A stretch of DNA of 25,385 nucleotides from CG1-02-35-72 sp045046885 (lineage in GTDB: Bacteria; Bacteroidota; Bacteroidia; Flavobacteriales; Flavobacteriaceae): NCBI GenBank assembly GCA_045046885.1, contig JASFYX010000062.1, positions 1 to 25,385 on the forward strand, given 5' to 3'. The notes under the pieces were generated by a model. It was not told the origin of the DNA and did no database searches. It saw nothing but the letters and a program-made list of their open reading frames with translations. Both the position numbers and the translations under genes were made by a program. This document shows, one piece after another, positions 7,254 through 15,372 of this stretch. The first letter of the stretch is position 1. Every line of letters starts with the position of its first letter.

Positions 7254-7939
7254 CAATTTCTAAACTTTTCTAAAAATCCTGATTTATATTTTTGACCAAT
7301 TGGTATTTTGGTATTTTTCAGGAGTATTGTATTCACTTCTACAGCTTCTATCTTGGCCATCTTTACAACAAACGATTTATGAACTTGTTTAAAACCAGCG
7401 CCAGAAAGCATTTTAAAAATATTGAAAAGAGTGTTATTTGTCAATACAAATTTATTTTCTAAATGTATTTTAACATAATCGCCATAGGCTTCTAAATAAT
7501 AAATTTCATCTATCAATATTTTAAAGAGTTTTTTATCAGATTTTATAATGAGCGTCTGTAATTTATCATCAACCCTACCTTTTTGTGATTCAGTAAATTT
7601 ATTGACAGCCTTTAAAAACCTCTCAAACGAAAAAGGTTTTAACAAGTAATCGATAGCATTAACTTCAAAACCTTGTACCGCATATTGCGAATACGCCGTA
7701 GTAAAAATAACACTTGGTGGATTTATAAGTGATTTATAAAATGATATACCTGACATCTTTGGTAAATTAATATCTAAAAATATCAAATCAATCGTTCCTA
7801 AATCTGGTAAACCATTTATGGCACTTTGAGTACTATTAAAAACTTCAACTAAATCTAACTGTGTAACCTCAGCAATAAATTTTTTTAAAATATTTTGTGC
7901 TGCAATTTCATCATCAATAACAATGCATTTAATTCGCAT
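7250..7939 (-). CDS. LytTR-family response regulator
   Basis: Starting from the ATG at 7937-7939 the product has 229 residues. The open frame extends two codons further to a TTG, but the ATG gives the standard start MRIKCIVIDDE. The receiver domain (1-120) has the acidic pair D9-D10, phosphoacceptor D56 in FLDINLP, T80/T81 and K101 in LLKPF. The C-terminal LytTR DNA-binding domain (about 128-229) contains YLEAYGDYVKIH and HKSFVVKM. It pairs with the histidine kinase directly upstream, whose stop codon it overlaps by 11 bases. Targets are unknown, but LytTR regulators usually bind paired direct repeats upstream of transport or surface genes. Confidence 0.9.
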   Translation of the reverse strand: MRIKCIVIDDEIAAQNILKKFIAEVTQLDLVEVFNSTQSAINGLPDLGTIDLIFLDINLPKMSGISFYKSLINPPSVIFTTAYSQYAVQGFEVNAIDYLLKPFSFERFLKAVNKFTESQKGRVDDKLQTLIIKSDKKLFKILIDEIYYLEAYGDYVKIHLENKFVLTNNTLFNIFKMLSGAGFKQVHKSFVVKMAKIEAVEVNTILLKNTKIPIGQKYKSGFLEKFRNC

Positions 7940-8990
7940 AATCAAATAGTTTAAGTGTAACTCTAAAATGAGTTTCAGAATGTGAGATATTTAATTCGTG
8001 TGCTTTTGGATAAACCAAAGCCAAGTTCTTTTTAACATTTGCAATGCCAACACCAGAAAATTGGTTTGCTATTTTAAAATCAGGCTTATCGTATTTATTT
8101 TCTAATTTTAATAAACAGTAATTTTCTTCCTGAATCAACTCGATATTTATTTTAGTTTCTTCAATTTTATCTGAGATACCATGCTTAAAACAATTTTCAA
8201 TAAAAGGCATAAAAAGCATTGGAAATATTTTAAAATCTTCATTCAAAATAGTCCAATTAAAAGTAACATAATTATCTAATTGGTATCTTAAACTTTGAAA
8301 AGCAATATAATTTTTAATTAGCTTTACTTCATCTTTTAGAGAAACCGTATTGGTTTCAGAATCATAAATTATATAACGCAATATATCAGAGAGTTGAATA
8401 ATTGCTTTTGGTGTTTCATTACTTTTTTCTAGTGAAAGATTGTAAATAACATTTAAAGAATTGAACAGAAAATGAGGGTTGATTTGAGATCGCAAAAAAT
8501 ATAATTGATTGCTAATTTCTTCGTTTTTCTGTACTAAATCTTTGTTTTCTTTTTTATTTAAAAATATCCAATCTTGAGTTAGCTTTATAAGCGTAAAACC
8601 AATGAGAAATATGCTAAAAATTGTGATTCGTTTAGTATTTGAATGATAGGATATAAAGTAATAATTTGGGAATAGAAAATTGATTATTCTATCAAAAAAC
8701 CAAATATTTAATTGTGCAAAAACAATTAAATTAGCTATAAATATAAGCAAATAAGCAACATATTTTTCTCTGATTAACAACTTGGGAATCAGAAAGTAAA
8801 TATTAATAATAACAGGGATAGAAAGGCTTACTAAAAAGCTTAAAGTATAAATAAAATCAATCTTTTTAGGGTAACCTATATTTGTAAAAGCTAACAATAG
8901 AATAACAAAAGTACTCAACCACAAGCCGATGTTAAATAACACCGACTTTGAATTAAACTTTTTAAAATATACTCTATTTAATTTTTTCAT
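7929..8990 (-). CDS. LytS-type sensor histidine kinase (His_kinase family)
   Basis: The 353-residue product has four predicted membrane helices (about 18-38, 46-68, 78-98 and 122-142), with little extracytoplasmic sequence. A short coiled region leads to the H-box QINPHFLFNSLN with phosphoacceptor His173. The ATPase region has the N-box PFIENCFKHG (Asn266) and a compact G-box GVGIANVKKNL (313-323). This is the LytS/YehU-type His_kinase fold, not the classical HisKA type. It should phosphorylate the LytTR regulator encoded next. It overlaps the upstream lipoprotein gene by 17 bases and the regulator by 11, so the three are translationally coupled. With no large periplasmic sensor, the lipoprotein may supply or modulate the signal; that is inference. 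Confidence 0.9.
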   Translation of the reverse strand: MKKLNRVYFKKFNSKSVLFNIGLWLSTFVILLLAFTNIGYPKKIDFIYTLSFLVSLSIPVIINIYFLIPKLLIREKYVAYLLIFIANLIVFAQLNIWFFDRIINFLFPNYYFISYHSNTKRITIFSIFLIGFTLIKLTQDWIFLNKKENKDLVQKNEEISNQLYFLRSQINPHFLFNSLNVIYNLSLEKSNETPKAIIQLSDILRYIIYDSETNTVSLKDEVKLIKNYIAFQSLRYQLDNYVTFNWTILNEDFKIFPMLFMPFIENCFKHGISDKIEETKINIELIQEENYCLLKLENKYDKPDFKIANQFSGVGIANVKKNLALVYPKAHELNISHSETHFRVTLKLFDYAN

Positions 8991-9642
8991 CTACCTTTTT
9001 TAAGTTGAAATGGACATCGGTCTTCCATTTATCTTTATCATTAGAATCTATGTATTTTGTAATAAATTTTTGTAATTCTTCTGAAGAAGCTGTGAGTAAT
9101 ATGTTCTCATCAATTCCAACTTTTTCATATTTTATTTTTATGCGATTATTGTCAATTAAATCTGTTATTTTATCTTCATCAAACCACCTTAATTTTAATA
9201 AACCCTCAGAAGTGAATTCAACTTTAACTAAAGAATGTGTTTTTAATAAGTGGTAAGATACTAATTTATTTAAATTACCCTCTTCAAAATCAATGGGATA
9301 AAAATCTAAAAATAGTTGTTTCTTTATCTTAAAAGGCATCACAAAAAATTGAGTTTCAGAGCTATCCTTTACATAATTAAACAAATAAGCATCCTTATAC
9401 TTTTCATAATCTATTAAATCTTCATCACTCAACTTGCTTGTATCTTTTTCTTTATTGTCTTTTAATACTTCCTCTTTAAAACTAACAACTTTCCAAGTCC
9501 CTTTTTTAGTATCCTGCCAATTACCTAACAAACGTTTTTCAAAAAAAATAGATTTTTTGGTGTAAAAAGGATGTAAAGATTTGACTATGCAACTGCTAAG
9601 AATTAAGAATGATAATGTTAAAAGTAAATTTTTAATTTTCAT
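8974..9642 (-). CDS. Lipoprotein co-encoded with a LytS/LytTR two-component system
   Basis: Starting at the ATG at 9640-9642, the product has 222 residues. The open frame begins three codons earlier at a TTG, which is unlikely because it overlaps a promoter-like box. The N-terminus is a lipoprotein signal: basic MKIKN, hydrophobic stretch, then lipobox LSSC with Cys at about residue 18. The mature start IVKSLHPFYTKKS followed by LLGNWQDTKKGTW resembles small Bacteroidota lipoproteins I have seen described only as hypothetical. The rest is charged, with beta-rich patterning and no catalytic motif I recognise. As first gene in the operon it may be a periplasmic sensor or stress-linked partner of the kinase; this rests only on context. 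Confidence 0.8.
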   Translation of the reverse strand: MKIKNLLLTLSFLILSSCIVKSLHPFYTKKSIFFEKRLLGNWQDTKKGTWKVVSFKEEVLKDNKEKDTSKLSDEDLIDYEKYKDAYLFNYVKDSSETQFFVMPFKIKKQLFLDFYPIDFEEGNLNKLVSYHLLKTHSLVKVEFTSEGLLKLRWFDEDKITDLIDNNRIKIKYEKVGIDENILLTASSEELQKFITKYIDSNDKDKWKTDVHFNLKKVDEKIK

Positions 9643-9648
9643 GATGTT

Positions 9649-9656
9649 CAAATTTA
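9649..9656 (-). promoter_or_regulatory. -7 box TAAATTTG for the lipoprotein-kinase-regulator operon
   Basis: On the minus strand TAAATTTG fits the Bacteroidota -7 consensus TAnnTTTG and ends 6 bases before the lipoprotein ATG. Transcription would therefore start at or within a few bases of the start codon, giving a leaderless or near-leaderless mRNA. A TTTG occurs upstream (9669-9672), but the 12-base spacing is shorter than the usual range for the -33 box. Confidence 0.45.
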
Positions 9657-9738
9657 ATTATTTGAATACAAATGACTTTTAAAATGGTCTGAAAAACAAT
9701 TTTTTTCGATAAACCAGTATATTTTCTCGTCAAACACT

Positions 9739-10413
9739 TTATTTCTTATTTTCTAGATAGCGTTCTACAATATTATCAACGTCCTTAATGGTTTTTTTTG
9801 TCCATTCTAATTCTAAGTTTTGCTTTTCTGTTTCAGACAATTGCCAATCTATTTCAGATTGGTGTAATTTTGTACTACAATGTTGCAAAACTATAGCGGC
9901 AGCCACAGAAATATTAAGACTTTCGGTAAAGCCGTACATAGGTATTTTTAAAGCTACATCGGCATTTTTTAAAACGTCATCTGATAAGCCTTCTTTTTCG
10001 ACACCAAAAAAGAAAGCGGCTTTTTTAGTAATATCAAAATTCTGCAAAAGACAAGAATCTGTATGTGGCGTTGTTGCTACAATTTGATAGCCTTTCTTTT
10101 TTAAAATATCTATACAGGCTAAAGAATTGTTTTTATAATCTCTATATTTGTATGTATTGAGCCATTTATTGGCATTTTTAGACACCTGTTTTGAATTTTT
10201 AAAAACGTAATTCTTTTCGATTATATGCACGTCCTGAATACCAAAAACTTCACAACTCCGCAATATAGCACTCGCATTATGTGGCTGATACACATCTTCT
10301 ATAGCGACTGTAAAATAACGTGTCCGCTGACTCAAAATTTCTTTAAATCTTTCTATACGATGTGTAGTTAAAAAAGTCTGTAAGTAAGTTAATATTTCAG
10401 AATTATTCACCAT
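9739..10413 (-). CDS. trmH: TrmH-like SPOUT RNA 2'-O-methyltransferase
   Basis: The 224-residue product has the three SpoU/SPOUT motifs: motif 1 HNASAILRSCEVFG (about 45-58, with Asn46 and Arg52), motif 2 FFFGVEKEGLSD (about 134-145, Glu140) and motif 3 IPMYGFTESLNISVAAAIVL (157-176, Asn167, Ser169). Length and the EDVYQPHNASAI start fit TrmH, which methylates the 2'-OH of G18 in tRNA using S-adenosylmethionine through a trefoil-knot fold. Another SpoU-type RNA target is possible. Its ATG directly abuts the stop codon of the upstream DUF6495 gene, so the two are likely coupled. Cytoplasmic. Confidence 0.85.
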   Translation of the reverse strand: MVNNSEILTYLQTFLTTHRIERFKEILSQRTRYFTVAIEDVYQPHNASAILRSCEVFGIQDVHIIEKNYVFKNSKQVSKNANKWLNTYKYRDYKNNSLACIDILKKKGYQIVATTPHTDSCLLQNFDITKKAAFFFGVEKEGLSDDVLKNADVALKIPMYGFTESLNISVAAAIVLQHCSTKLHQSEIDWQLSETEKQNLELEWTKKTIKDVDNIVERYLENKK

Positions 10414-10884
10414 CTACCCTATTTTTAGCAACATATTTTTATACAATTCTCCTTTACTAATGACGCCTCCTTTTTGAATCAAATCAAACAATTCTAGATT
10501 GCGTTCTCTTTGATATTTTTTTTGAGCCTGAAAGAATGTCAAACATCTATCATTTAAATTTTTTAAAAACCATTTGTAATCGGCATCATTATAAAAATCA
10601 AAATTGTCCTTTGCTATTTTTACCACAATTCGGTGTATAGAATGAACCGAGCAATTAAATAAATCTAATTGCTTTGGCGATATATGCTCAATATATTTGG
10701 CTTTAGACAATACATCGTCCCAAACCAAATCGCTAAACAATTCGAGTTCTTCTTGAGCTACTTTAGGTCTATCAGATTTTATAGTATTCCATTCTTTTAC
10801 ATCAATCTGCTGAGTAGCTAAAAATTTAGAAAAATCTTCGCTTAAAGCTTCTAATTGTTCTTTGCTTAACAAGGTGTACTTCAT
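10414..10884 (-). CDS. DUF6495 family protein
   Basis: The 156-residue product has no signal peptide or membrane segment. It matches a flavobacterial family I recall as DUF6495: MKYTLLSKEQLEAL start, FLATQQIDVKEWNTIK, ELELFSDLVWDDVLSKAKYIEHISPKQ, and an end ISKGELYKNML. It is acidic and mainly helical in appearance, with no recognisable active-site motif. Function is unknown. It is the first gene of a two-gene unit with the TrmH-like methyltransferase, with zero bases between them, which hints at an RNA-related role but does not show one. The start ATG lies 5 bases after a -7 box, so its mRNA may be leaderless. Confidence 0.75.
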   Translation of the reverse strand: MKYTLLSKEQLEALSEDFSKFLATQQIDVKEWNTIKSDRPKVAQEELELFSDLVWDDVLSKAKYIEHISPKQLDLFNCSVHSIHRIVVKIAKDNFDFYNDADYKWFLKNLNDRCLTFFQAQKKYQRERNLELFDLIQKGGVISKGELYKNMLLKIG

Positions 10885-10889
10885 TAGTC

Positions 10890-10917
10890 CAAAGATAAAA
10901 AAAACCGCTAATTCAAA
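10890..10917 (-). promoter_or_regulatory. Promoter for DUF6495-trmH, nested in the upstream terminator
   Basis: On the minus strand the -7 box TATCTTTG occupies 10897-10890 and a -33-type TTTG occupies 10917-10914, with 16 bases between (usual spacing is slightly longer). The TTTG lies at the loop side of the terminator hairpin, and the hairpin arm plus T-tract form the spacer. Only five bases separate the -7 box from the ATG at 10884, so the transcript should begin at or next to the start codon. Confidence 0.55.
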
Positions 10918-10933
10918 CTAGAATTAGCGGTTT
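10902..10933 (-). terminator. Rho-independent terminator of the TonB-dependent receptor gene
   Basis: A perfect 13-bp stem (10902-10914 with 10921-10933; arm gaattagcggttt) encloses a 6-base loop. On the minus strand it is followed by a run of T residues. It starts 20 bases downstream of the receptor stop codon. Confidence 0.9.
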
Positions 10934-10953
10934 AATAAAAGAATTAATTCGGT

Positions 10954-13900
10954 TTAGAATATATAACGTAAACCAAATTGGATTTGCCATCTAGAACGCA
11001 AATCTAAATCGTTAGTAAATGTAGATACTTGAGTAGTATCGAAAGTGTAAGTTGGCACACCCGCGGCATCTACAGAAACACCAATAGGTTGTGTGTTTAC
11101 AGGGATTTCTCTTAAACCCCAATTAGAACTGAGTAAATTACCAAAGTTTAAAATATCCATTGTAAATTGTACTTTCTGACCTGAATCGTTCAAATTATAA
11201 TTTTGAGCAATTCTAACATCCCAACTTGAAAACCAAGGTGATAAATTTGCATTTCTACCAGCAAATGTACCTCTACGTGCATTTAAATAATCATCTTGTC
11301 TAATAAAAGATTCTAAAGCAGTTCTTTGAGAACTTTGTTGTGCTGTTGTACCAGAAAAATTCATACTAGCAATATCTCCTGTTGTTGGAATATAAATTAA
11401 ATCGTTTGAAGCCGATCCATCTCCATTTATATCGCCACCATAAACATAGCTAAAGCGTCCTGTTTCTGTGTATTCAAAGAATGTAGCTAAAGAAGTTGAC
11501 CACTTGTCATGTCCGTACTTAAATGTTTTAGTAGCAGAGCCGACAAAGCGGTGTTTATGACCAAAATGTGAAGCATTGGCAACCGCTGTATTTGGGTTTC
11601 CAATGGCAGGATTAGAATTAAAGGTTGCATTTGTAATTTCTTGTGTTGGAGATGTTGCATCTCTAGCATCCAAAAAGTCGTATGCTAAACTTACGTTGTA
11701 ACCGTTTTCAAAACTCTTTTTAAGTTGTGTAGAGAAATTAAAGACACTTCCTACATTGGTATTTACAATAGACCAAGCGTTATTAGTAATATCTCCAGGT
11801 AAATATCTAGGTCTAGATCCTACGCCTACAACTGTTCCAGATGGTTTTCCTAAGCCAATGTTATTAGCAAAGATAGCATCTATATTTTTAGAATACATAA
11901 TATCGAAAGTAGCTGTTAAACCATTTTCAAATTTTCTATCATAACCCAAACTTGTTCTAAGCACCTGTGGAAAATTAAATTTAGGATCGACAACTGTGTA
12001 AAAAAATGAATTTACATTTTGCACTTGATTACCTATCCAAACAAAAGGTAAACGACCAGAGAAGATACCTAAACCACCTCGTAATTGTTGTGTATTGTCT
12101 CCTTTCATATCCCAGTTAAAACCTAAACGTGGTGATACCAACCAACTTTCGCTTGGTAAATTTGTACTGTCATAAAAGGCAGGATCTCCATTAGTGTCAA
12201 AGTATGGAATAGATGGGTCGTAACAACAACTTCTGTCAATATTTTCTTGTATTTTAGCTTTTGTATCAAAATACTCAGGTCTATCAACACGTACACCATA
12301 AGTCAATGTAAAGTTTTCATTTATAGCCCATTCATCTTGGAAATACACAGCAATTTGACCAACATTTGTTTCAGCTAAAGCCCAATTATCTGCATCAAAT
12401 GCGGCTTGAGCAGCTGCAAAATCAGCTTTTAATTGTGTTGGGTCTGCGGCTAATGCTAAGAAGTCTGCAACAGAACCTGCCGTTGGGAAAAATACGCCTC
12501 TAGCGCCATAAGTCCCTAAATTAAATGAATTATCGAACATAAATTTCTCAAAAGCAAACCCTAAAGTAACAGTATGACTACCTGCATATATTTTAAAATT
12601 GTCTGTAAATTGTAAAACTTTTTGATCTAATTTATTATGAATTGAGAAAGGTTCGTGACCAGCAATAATATATGGAGAACCATCTTTCAATATCGTAATA
12701 GAAGGTGCTGGTGTAGAAAATGGTGTCCTAAAATCGTCAAAATGTGTGTAACCAGCTTGTAAATTATTAGAATATTTATTTCCAAATCTTGATTTTAATT
12801 CAACCAAAGCCGACTGAATCTTGTTATTTATTGTATAACTAGAATTTTCAAACTGTAATGTGTTTTGATTGGGACCTCTAAAGAAGAATGCTGTTGGATG
12901 TGCAGGTTTATCTCTACGGGCATCTAAAGCATTGTATGTAGCTGTTAAAGAGTGGTTTTCATTTATATTCCAGTCTAATTTAACTATAAATTTTTCATTA
13001 TCCGTTGCATGTAATAAATTTTCATATCCTCCTGTATCATAACCTATTGCCGCTAAAGCTGAAGAAACGGCATCTAAATCTGATTTAAGCACTCTCGATA
13101 CACCGTTACCAACTGTTTCGCCGCCATTGTTAGCTCTAAAACCACTTACTAAATCGTCTCTACGTTCTAACTCTGCATTGGCAAAGAAAAATAATTTATT
13201 TTTAATGATGGGTCCCCCAATACTAAAACCAGCTTGTGTATGACTCAATTTTCCTTTAAAAATATCGGTTCCAGCAACTTTACTTCCTGTTAAATCTTGG
13301 TTTCTAAAGAAGCCAAAGATACTTCCGTGTAATTCGTTTGTTCCCGATTTTGTAACAGCATTAATTGAGGCACCTGTAAATCCTGATGAAGTAACATCGA
13401 AAGGCGCAATATCAACTTGAATTTGATCAATGGCATCTAAAGAAATAGGTTGTGCATTGGTTTGACTGCCTGGTGTCCCGCCATCTAAACCAAACGGATT
13501 GTTAAAAATAGAACCATCTAAAGTTAGATTATTCATTTTATTATTCCCCCCTGCAAAAGAATTACCGTCTGAAGAAGGTGTTAAACGTGTAAAATCGTTT
13601 ATAGATCTTGAGATAGTTGGTAAAGCACTAATCTGTTTGCTACTAATATTGGTAGATAAACCTGTTCTACCACTGTTAATAACAGCATTTTTACCAGAGG
13701 CATTAATTACAACTTCTTGCAATTTTGAAGCTTCTTCTTTTAATGAATAATTAAGTTTTAATTTTTCACCTATTTGAAGGTTAATTCCATTATCTGTCTG
13801 TCCTTTAAAACCTACATAGGTTACGGTAATAGTATAAGGGCCGCCAATACGCATATTAGGAATATTAAAACTACCATTAAACTGAGTAACAGTTCCATAC

Positions 13901-14061
13901 TTGGTACCTGAAGGCACATGAACTGCAACGATACTGGCTCCTGGTAGGGCTTCGCCTAACTCATCTGTAACCGTACCTCTCACAGAGGCTGTGGTTACTT
14001 GAGCAAAAGAACTTGTAGCAATGCCAAATGACAGCACTGCGAAAAGATAAAATTTTTTCAT
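10954..14061 (-). CDS. Oar-like TonB-dependent outer-membrane receptor
   Basis: The 1035-residue product starts with a signal peptide (about 1-20, ending SFAQ). A carboxypeptidase-regulatory-like beta-sandwich follows (about 24-110: ASVRGTVTDELGEALPGASI). A plug domain comes next (about 125-245, with NNLTLDGSIFNNPFGL, DAIDQIQVDIAPFDV and GASINAVTKSGTNELHGSIFGF), then a beta-barrel to the C-terminal RSRWQIQFGLRYIF with a terminal Phe. The DVTSSGFTGASINAVTKSGTN pattern is that of the Oar/OmpA-related receptor group rather than SusC, and there is no SusD-like partner next to it. Substrate is unknown; Oar in Myxococcus is involved in protein export and development, but that role cannot be carried over. 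It has its own terminator and a tentative promoter at 14089. Confidence 0.9.
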   Translation of the reverse strand: MKKFYLFAVLSFGIATSSFAQVTTASVRGTVTDELGEALPGASIVAVHVPSGTKYGTVTQFNGSFNIPNMRIGGPYTITVTYVGFKGQTDNGINLQIGEKLKLNYSLKEEASKLQEVVINASGKNAVINSGRTGLSTNISSKQISALPTISRSINDFTRLTPSSDGNSFAGGNNKMNNLTLDGSIFNNPFGLDGGTPGSQTNAQPISLDAIDQIQVDIAPFDVTSSGFTGASINAVTKSGTNELHGSIFGFFRNQDLTGSKVAGTDIFKGKLSHTQAGFSIGGPIIKNKLFFFANAELERRDDLVSGFRANNGGETVGNGVSRVLKSDLDAVSSALAAIGYDTGGYENLLHATDNEKFIVKLDWNINENHSLTATYNALDARRDKPAHPTAFFFRGPNQNTLQFENSSYTINNKIQSALVELKSRFGNKYSNNLQAGYTHFDDFRTPFSTPAPSITILKDGSPYIIAGHEPFSIHNKLDQKVLQFTDNFKIYAGSHTVTLGFAFEKFMFDNSFNLGTYGARGVFFPTAGSVADFLALAADPTQLKADFAAAQAAFDADNWALAETNVGQIAVYFQDEWAINENFTLTYGVRVDRPEYFDTKAKIQENIDRSCCYDPSIPYFDTNGDPAFYDSTNLPSESWLVSPRLGFNWDMKGDNTQQLRGGLGIFSGRLPFVWIGNQVQNVNSFFYTVVDPKFNFPQVLRTSLGYDRKFENGLTATFDIMYSKNIDAIFANNIGLGKPSGTVVGVGSRPRYLPGDITNNAWSIVNTNVGSVFNFSTQLKKSFENGYNVSLAYDFLDARDATSPTQEITNATFNSNPAIGNPNTAVANASHFGHKHRFVGSATKTFKYGHDKWSTSLATFFEYTETGRFSYVYGGDINGDGSASNDLIYIPTTGDIASMNFSGTTAQQSSQRTALESFIRQDDYLNARRGTFAGRNANLSPWFSSWDVRIAQNYNLNDSGQKVQFTMDILNFGNLLSSNWGLREIPVNTQPIGVSVDAAGVPTYTFDTTQVSTFTNDLDLRSRWQIQFGLRYIF

Positions 14062-14088
14062 TTATTAATTATTTTAAGATTATTTTAT

Positions 14089-14096
14089 CAAAAATA
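14089..14096 (-). promoter_or_regulatory. Possible -7 box TATTTTTG for the TonB-dependent receptor
   Basis: The minus-strand 8-mer fits TAnnTTTG and lies 27 bases upstream of the receptor ATG, just after the ribosomal operon terminator. No clear -33 TTTG is visible at the right distance. Position is good but the match alone is weak in AT-rich DNA. Confidence 0.4.
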
Positions 14097-14104
14097 AGCA
14101 AAAA

Positions 14105-14128
14105 AAAACCGCGTTTTAAGGCGGTTTT
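14105..14128 (-). terminator. Rho-independent terminator of the rpsF-rpsR-rplI operon
   Basis: Arms aaaaccgc (14105-14112) and gcggtttt (14121-14128) form an 8-bp stem with an 8-base loop. On the minus strand it is followed directly by a T-run. It lies 26 bases after the rplI stop codon. Confidence 0.9.
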
Positions 14129-14153
14129 TAAAAGTTATAAACACAGTTGTTAA

Positions 14154-14603
14154 TTACTTTTCAGAAACAACTTCAAAGTCCAAGTCAACAATAACTTCTC
14201 TGTGTAATCTTATTTTGGCTTGACTTTTTCCTAATCGTTTAATAGTACCTCCTAAAACACTAATGTATTTTTTATCGACACTTTGACCAGCTGTTTCTAA
14301 AGCTTCGGCAAGATTGGCATTGTTAATAGAGCCAAATAATTTAGTACCTGTTCCTGCTTTAGCAGCTATCTTAATTTCTAATGCCCCTAATGCTTCTGCA
14401 ATTTTATTGGCATCTTTTATCAACTTAGCTTCTTTAAAAGCCCGTTGCTTAAGCGTTTCGGCTAATACTTTTTTAGCAGATACTGTTGCTAAAATAGCAA
14501 ATCCTTTTGGAATTAAATAATTACGTCCGTAACCATTTTTAACCTTAATTAGGTCATCTTTAAAACCCAAATTCTCTACGTCTTTTTTTAATATAAGTTC
14601 CAT
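14154..14603 (-). CDS. rplI: 50S ribosomal protein L9
   Basis: The 149-residue product has the L9 pattern: N-terminal MELILKKDVENLGFKDDLIKVKNGYGRNYLIPKG-type segment that binds 23S rRNA, a long connecting helix (about 41-75, lysine- and alanine-rich), and a C-terminal domain with GTKLFGSINNANLAEAL and HREVIVDLDFEVV. Length is normal. It is the last gene of the rpsF-rpsR-rplI operon, 19 bases after rpsR, and is followed by a strong terminator. Confidence 0.97.
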   Translation of the reverse strand: MELILKKDVENLGFKDDLIKVKNGYGRNYLIPKGFAILATVSAKKVLAETLKQRAFKEAKLIKDANKIAEALGALEIKIAAKAGTGTKLFGSINNANLAEALETAGQSVDKKYISVLGGTIKRLGKSQAKIRLHREVIVDLDFEVVSEK

Positions 14604-14622
14604 ATTATTTAAGTTTTAAAAA

Positions 14623-14919
14623 TTATTTTAACATATCGCCTACATAAGGCATTAAAGCTAAATGACGTGCTCTTTTAATAGCTTGAGCCACTTTGCGTTG
14701 GTATTTTAAAGTTGTACCTGTTAAACGACGGGGTAAAATTTTGCCTTGTTCGTTTACTAAATACATTAAGAAATCGCCATCTTTATAATCAATATATTTT
14801 ATACCGTTTTTGGTAAATCGACAATATTTTACTTTTTGTTTTGTTTCAATATCAAGAGGTGTTAGATATCTGATATCTGCTTTGCTACCTCCTTTTGCTT
14901 GTTGTTCTAAATTTGCCAT
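14623..14919 (-). CDS. rpsR: 30S ribosomal protein S18
   Basis: The 98-residue product contains the S18 core: YLTPLDIETKQKVKYCRF, then DGDFLMYLVNEQGKILPRRLTG, and TTLKYQRKVAQAIKRARHLALMPY. The roughly 20-residue N-terminal addition is usual for Bacteroidota S18. It sits 3 bases after the rpsF stop codon and 19 bases before rplI. S18 binds next to S6 on the platform of the small subunit, consistent with their adjacent, coupled genes. Confidence 0.97.
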   Translation of the reverse strand: MANLEQQAKGGSKADIRYLTPLDIETKQKVKYCRFTKNGIKYIDYKDGDFLMYLVNEQGKILPRRLTGTTLKYQRKVAQAIKRARHLALMPYVGDMLK

Positions 14920-14922
14920 GGC

Positions 14923-15264
14923 TTAATTTTTAGATTGTTTATTGCGTTCGCGACGCTTTTCTGCCCACGCCTCAGCGTGTTTGTCTAAACGTACAGTTAG
15001 GTAACGCATAACGCTATCGTCTCTTCTAAATTCTAACTCGAAAGGAGCAACTAATTCTCCGGCTACTTTGTAATCAAATAAATGATAAAAGCCAGTTTTT
15101 TTCTTTTGAATTGTGTAAGCTAATTTTTTTAAGCCCCAATTCTCTTTCCAAATCATTTCGGCACCTTTAGAAACCAAGTAATCTTCAAACTTTTTTACTG
15201 TTTCCTTTATCTGTGATTCAGATAAAACGGGATTCAAAATGAAAACAGTTTCGTAATGATTCAT
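14923..15264 (-). CDS. rpsF: 30S ribosomal protein S6
   Basis: The 113-residue product has the S6 ferredoxin-like fold pattern: NHYETVFILNPVLSESQIKE start, ENWGLKKLAYTIQKKKTGFYHLFDYK and FRRDDSVMRYLTVRL. The C-terminus is a basic tail. It is the first gene of the operon and partners S18 in the small subunit. No ssb or priB gene lies between rpsF and rpsR, unlike many other bacteria. Upstream is a well-formed promoter with a 34-base gap between the -7 box and the ATG. Confidence 0.97.
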   Translation of the reverse strand: MNHYETVFILNPVLSESQIKETVKKFEDYLVSKGAEMIWKENWGLKKLAYTIQKKKTGFYHLFDYKVAGELVAPFELEFRRDDSVMRYLTVRLDKHAEAWAEKRRERNKQSKN

Positions 15265-15298
15265 AAATTATTATTTTTTTGTTATTAATTTGAGCGTG

Positions 15299-15306
15299 CA
15301 AATATA
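15299..15306 (-). promoter_or_regulatory. -7 box TATATTTG of the ribosomal operon
   Basis: The minus-strand TATATTTG followed by GC is an excellent match to the Bacteroidota -7 consensus TAnnTTTG. It predicts a start site near 15293 and a leader of about 29 bases before the rpsF ATG. The -33 region reads cgtcag rather than TTTG. Confidence 0.7.
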
Positions 15307-15372
15307 CACTTTTTATTATTTATTTCTGACGTTTTTAAGTCTCAATTATTTGACATTTTTAATATTTAAAAA

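Noticed and set aside
7937..7945. TTG at 7943-7945 as start of the response regulator
   Set aside because: The ATG at 7937-7939 gives the standard receiver-domain start MRIKCIVIDDE.
9640..9651. TTG at 9649-9651 as start of the lipoprotein
   Set aside because: It overlaps the -7 box, and the ATG three codons later gives a normal lipoprotein signal sequence.
11487..13750. Open frames in other phases inside the TonB-dependent receptor gene
   Set aside because: They overlap a 1035-residue gene with clear domains throughout; the alternative frames have biased composition and no domain.
10954..14061. Receptor as a SusC-type polysaccharide transporter
   Set aside because: There is no SusD-like gene beside it and the plug motifs fit the Oar-like group better.
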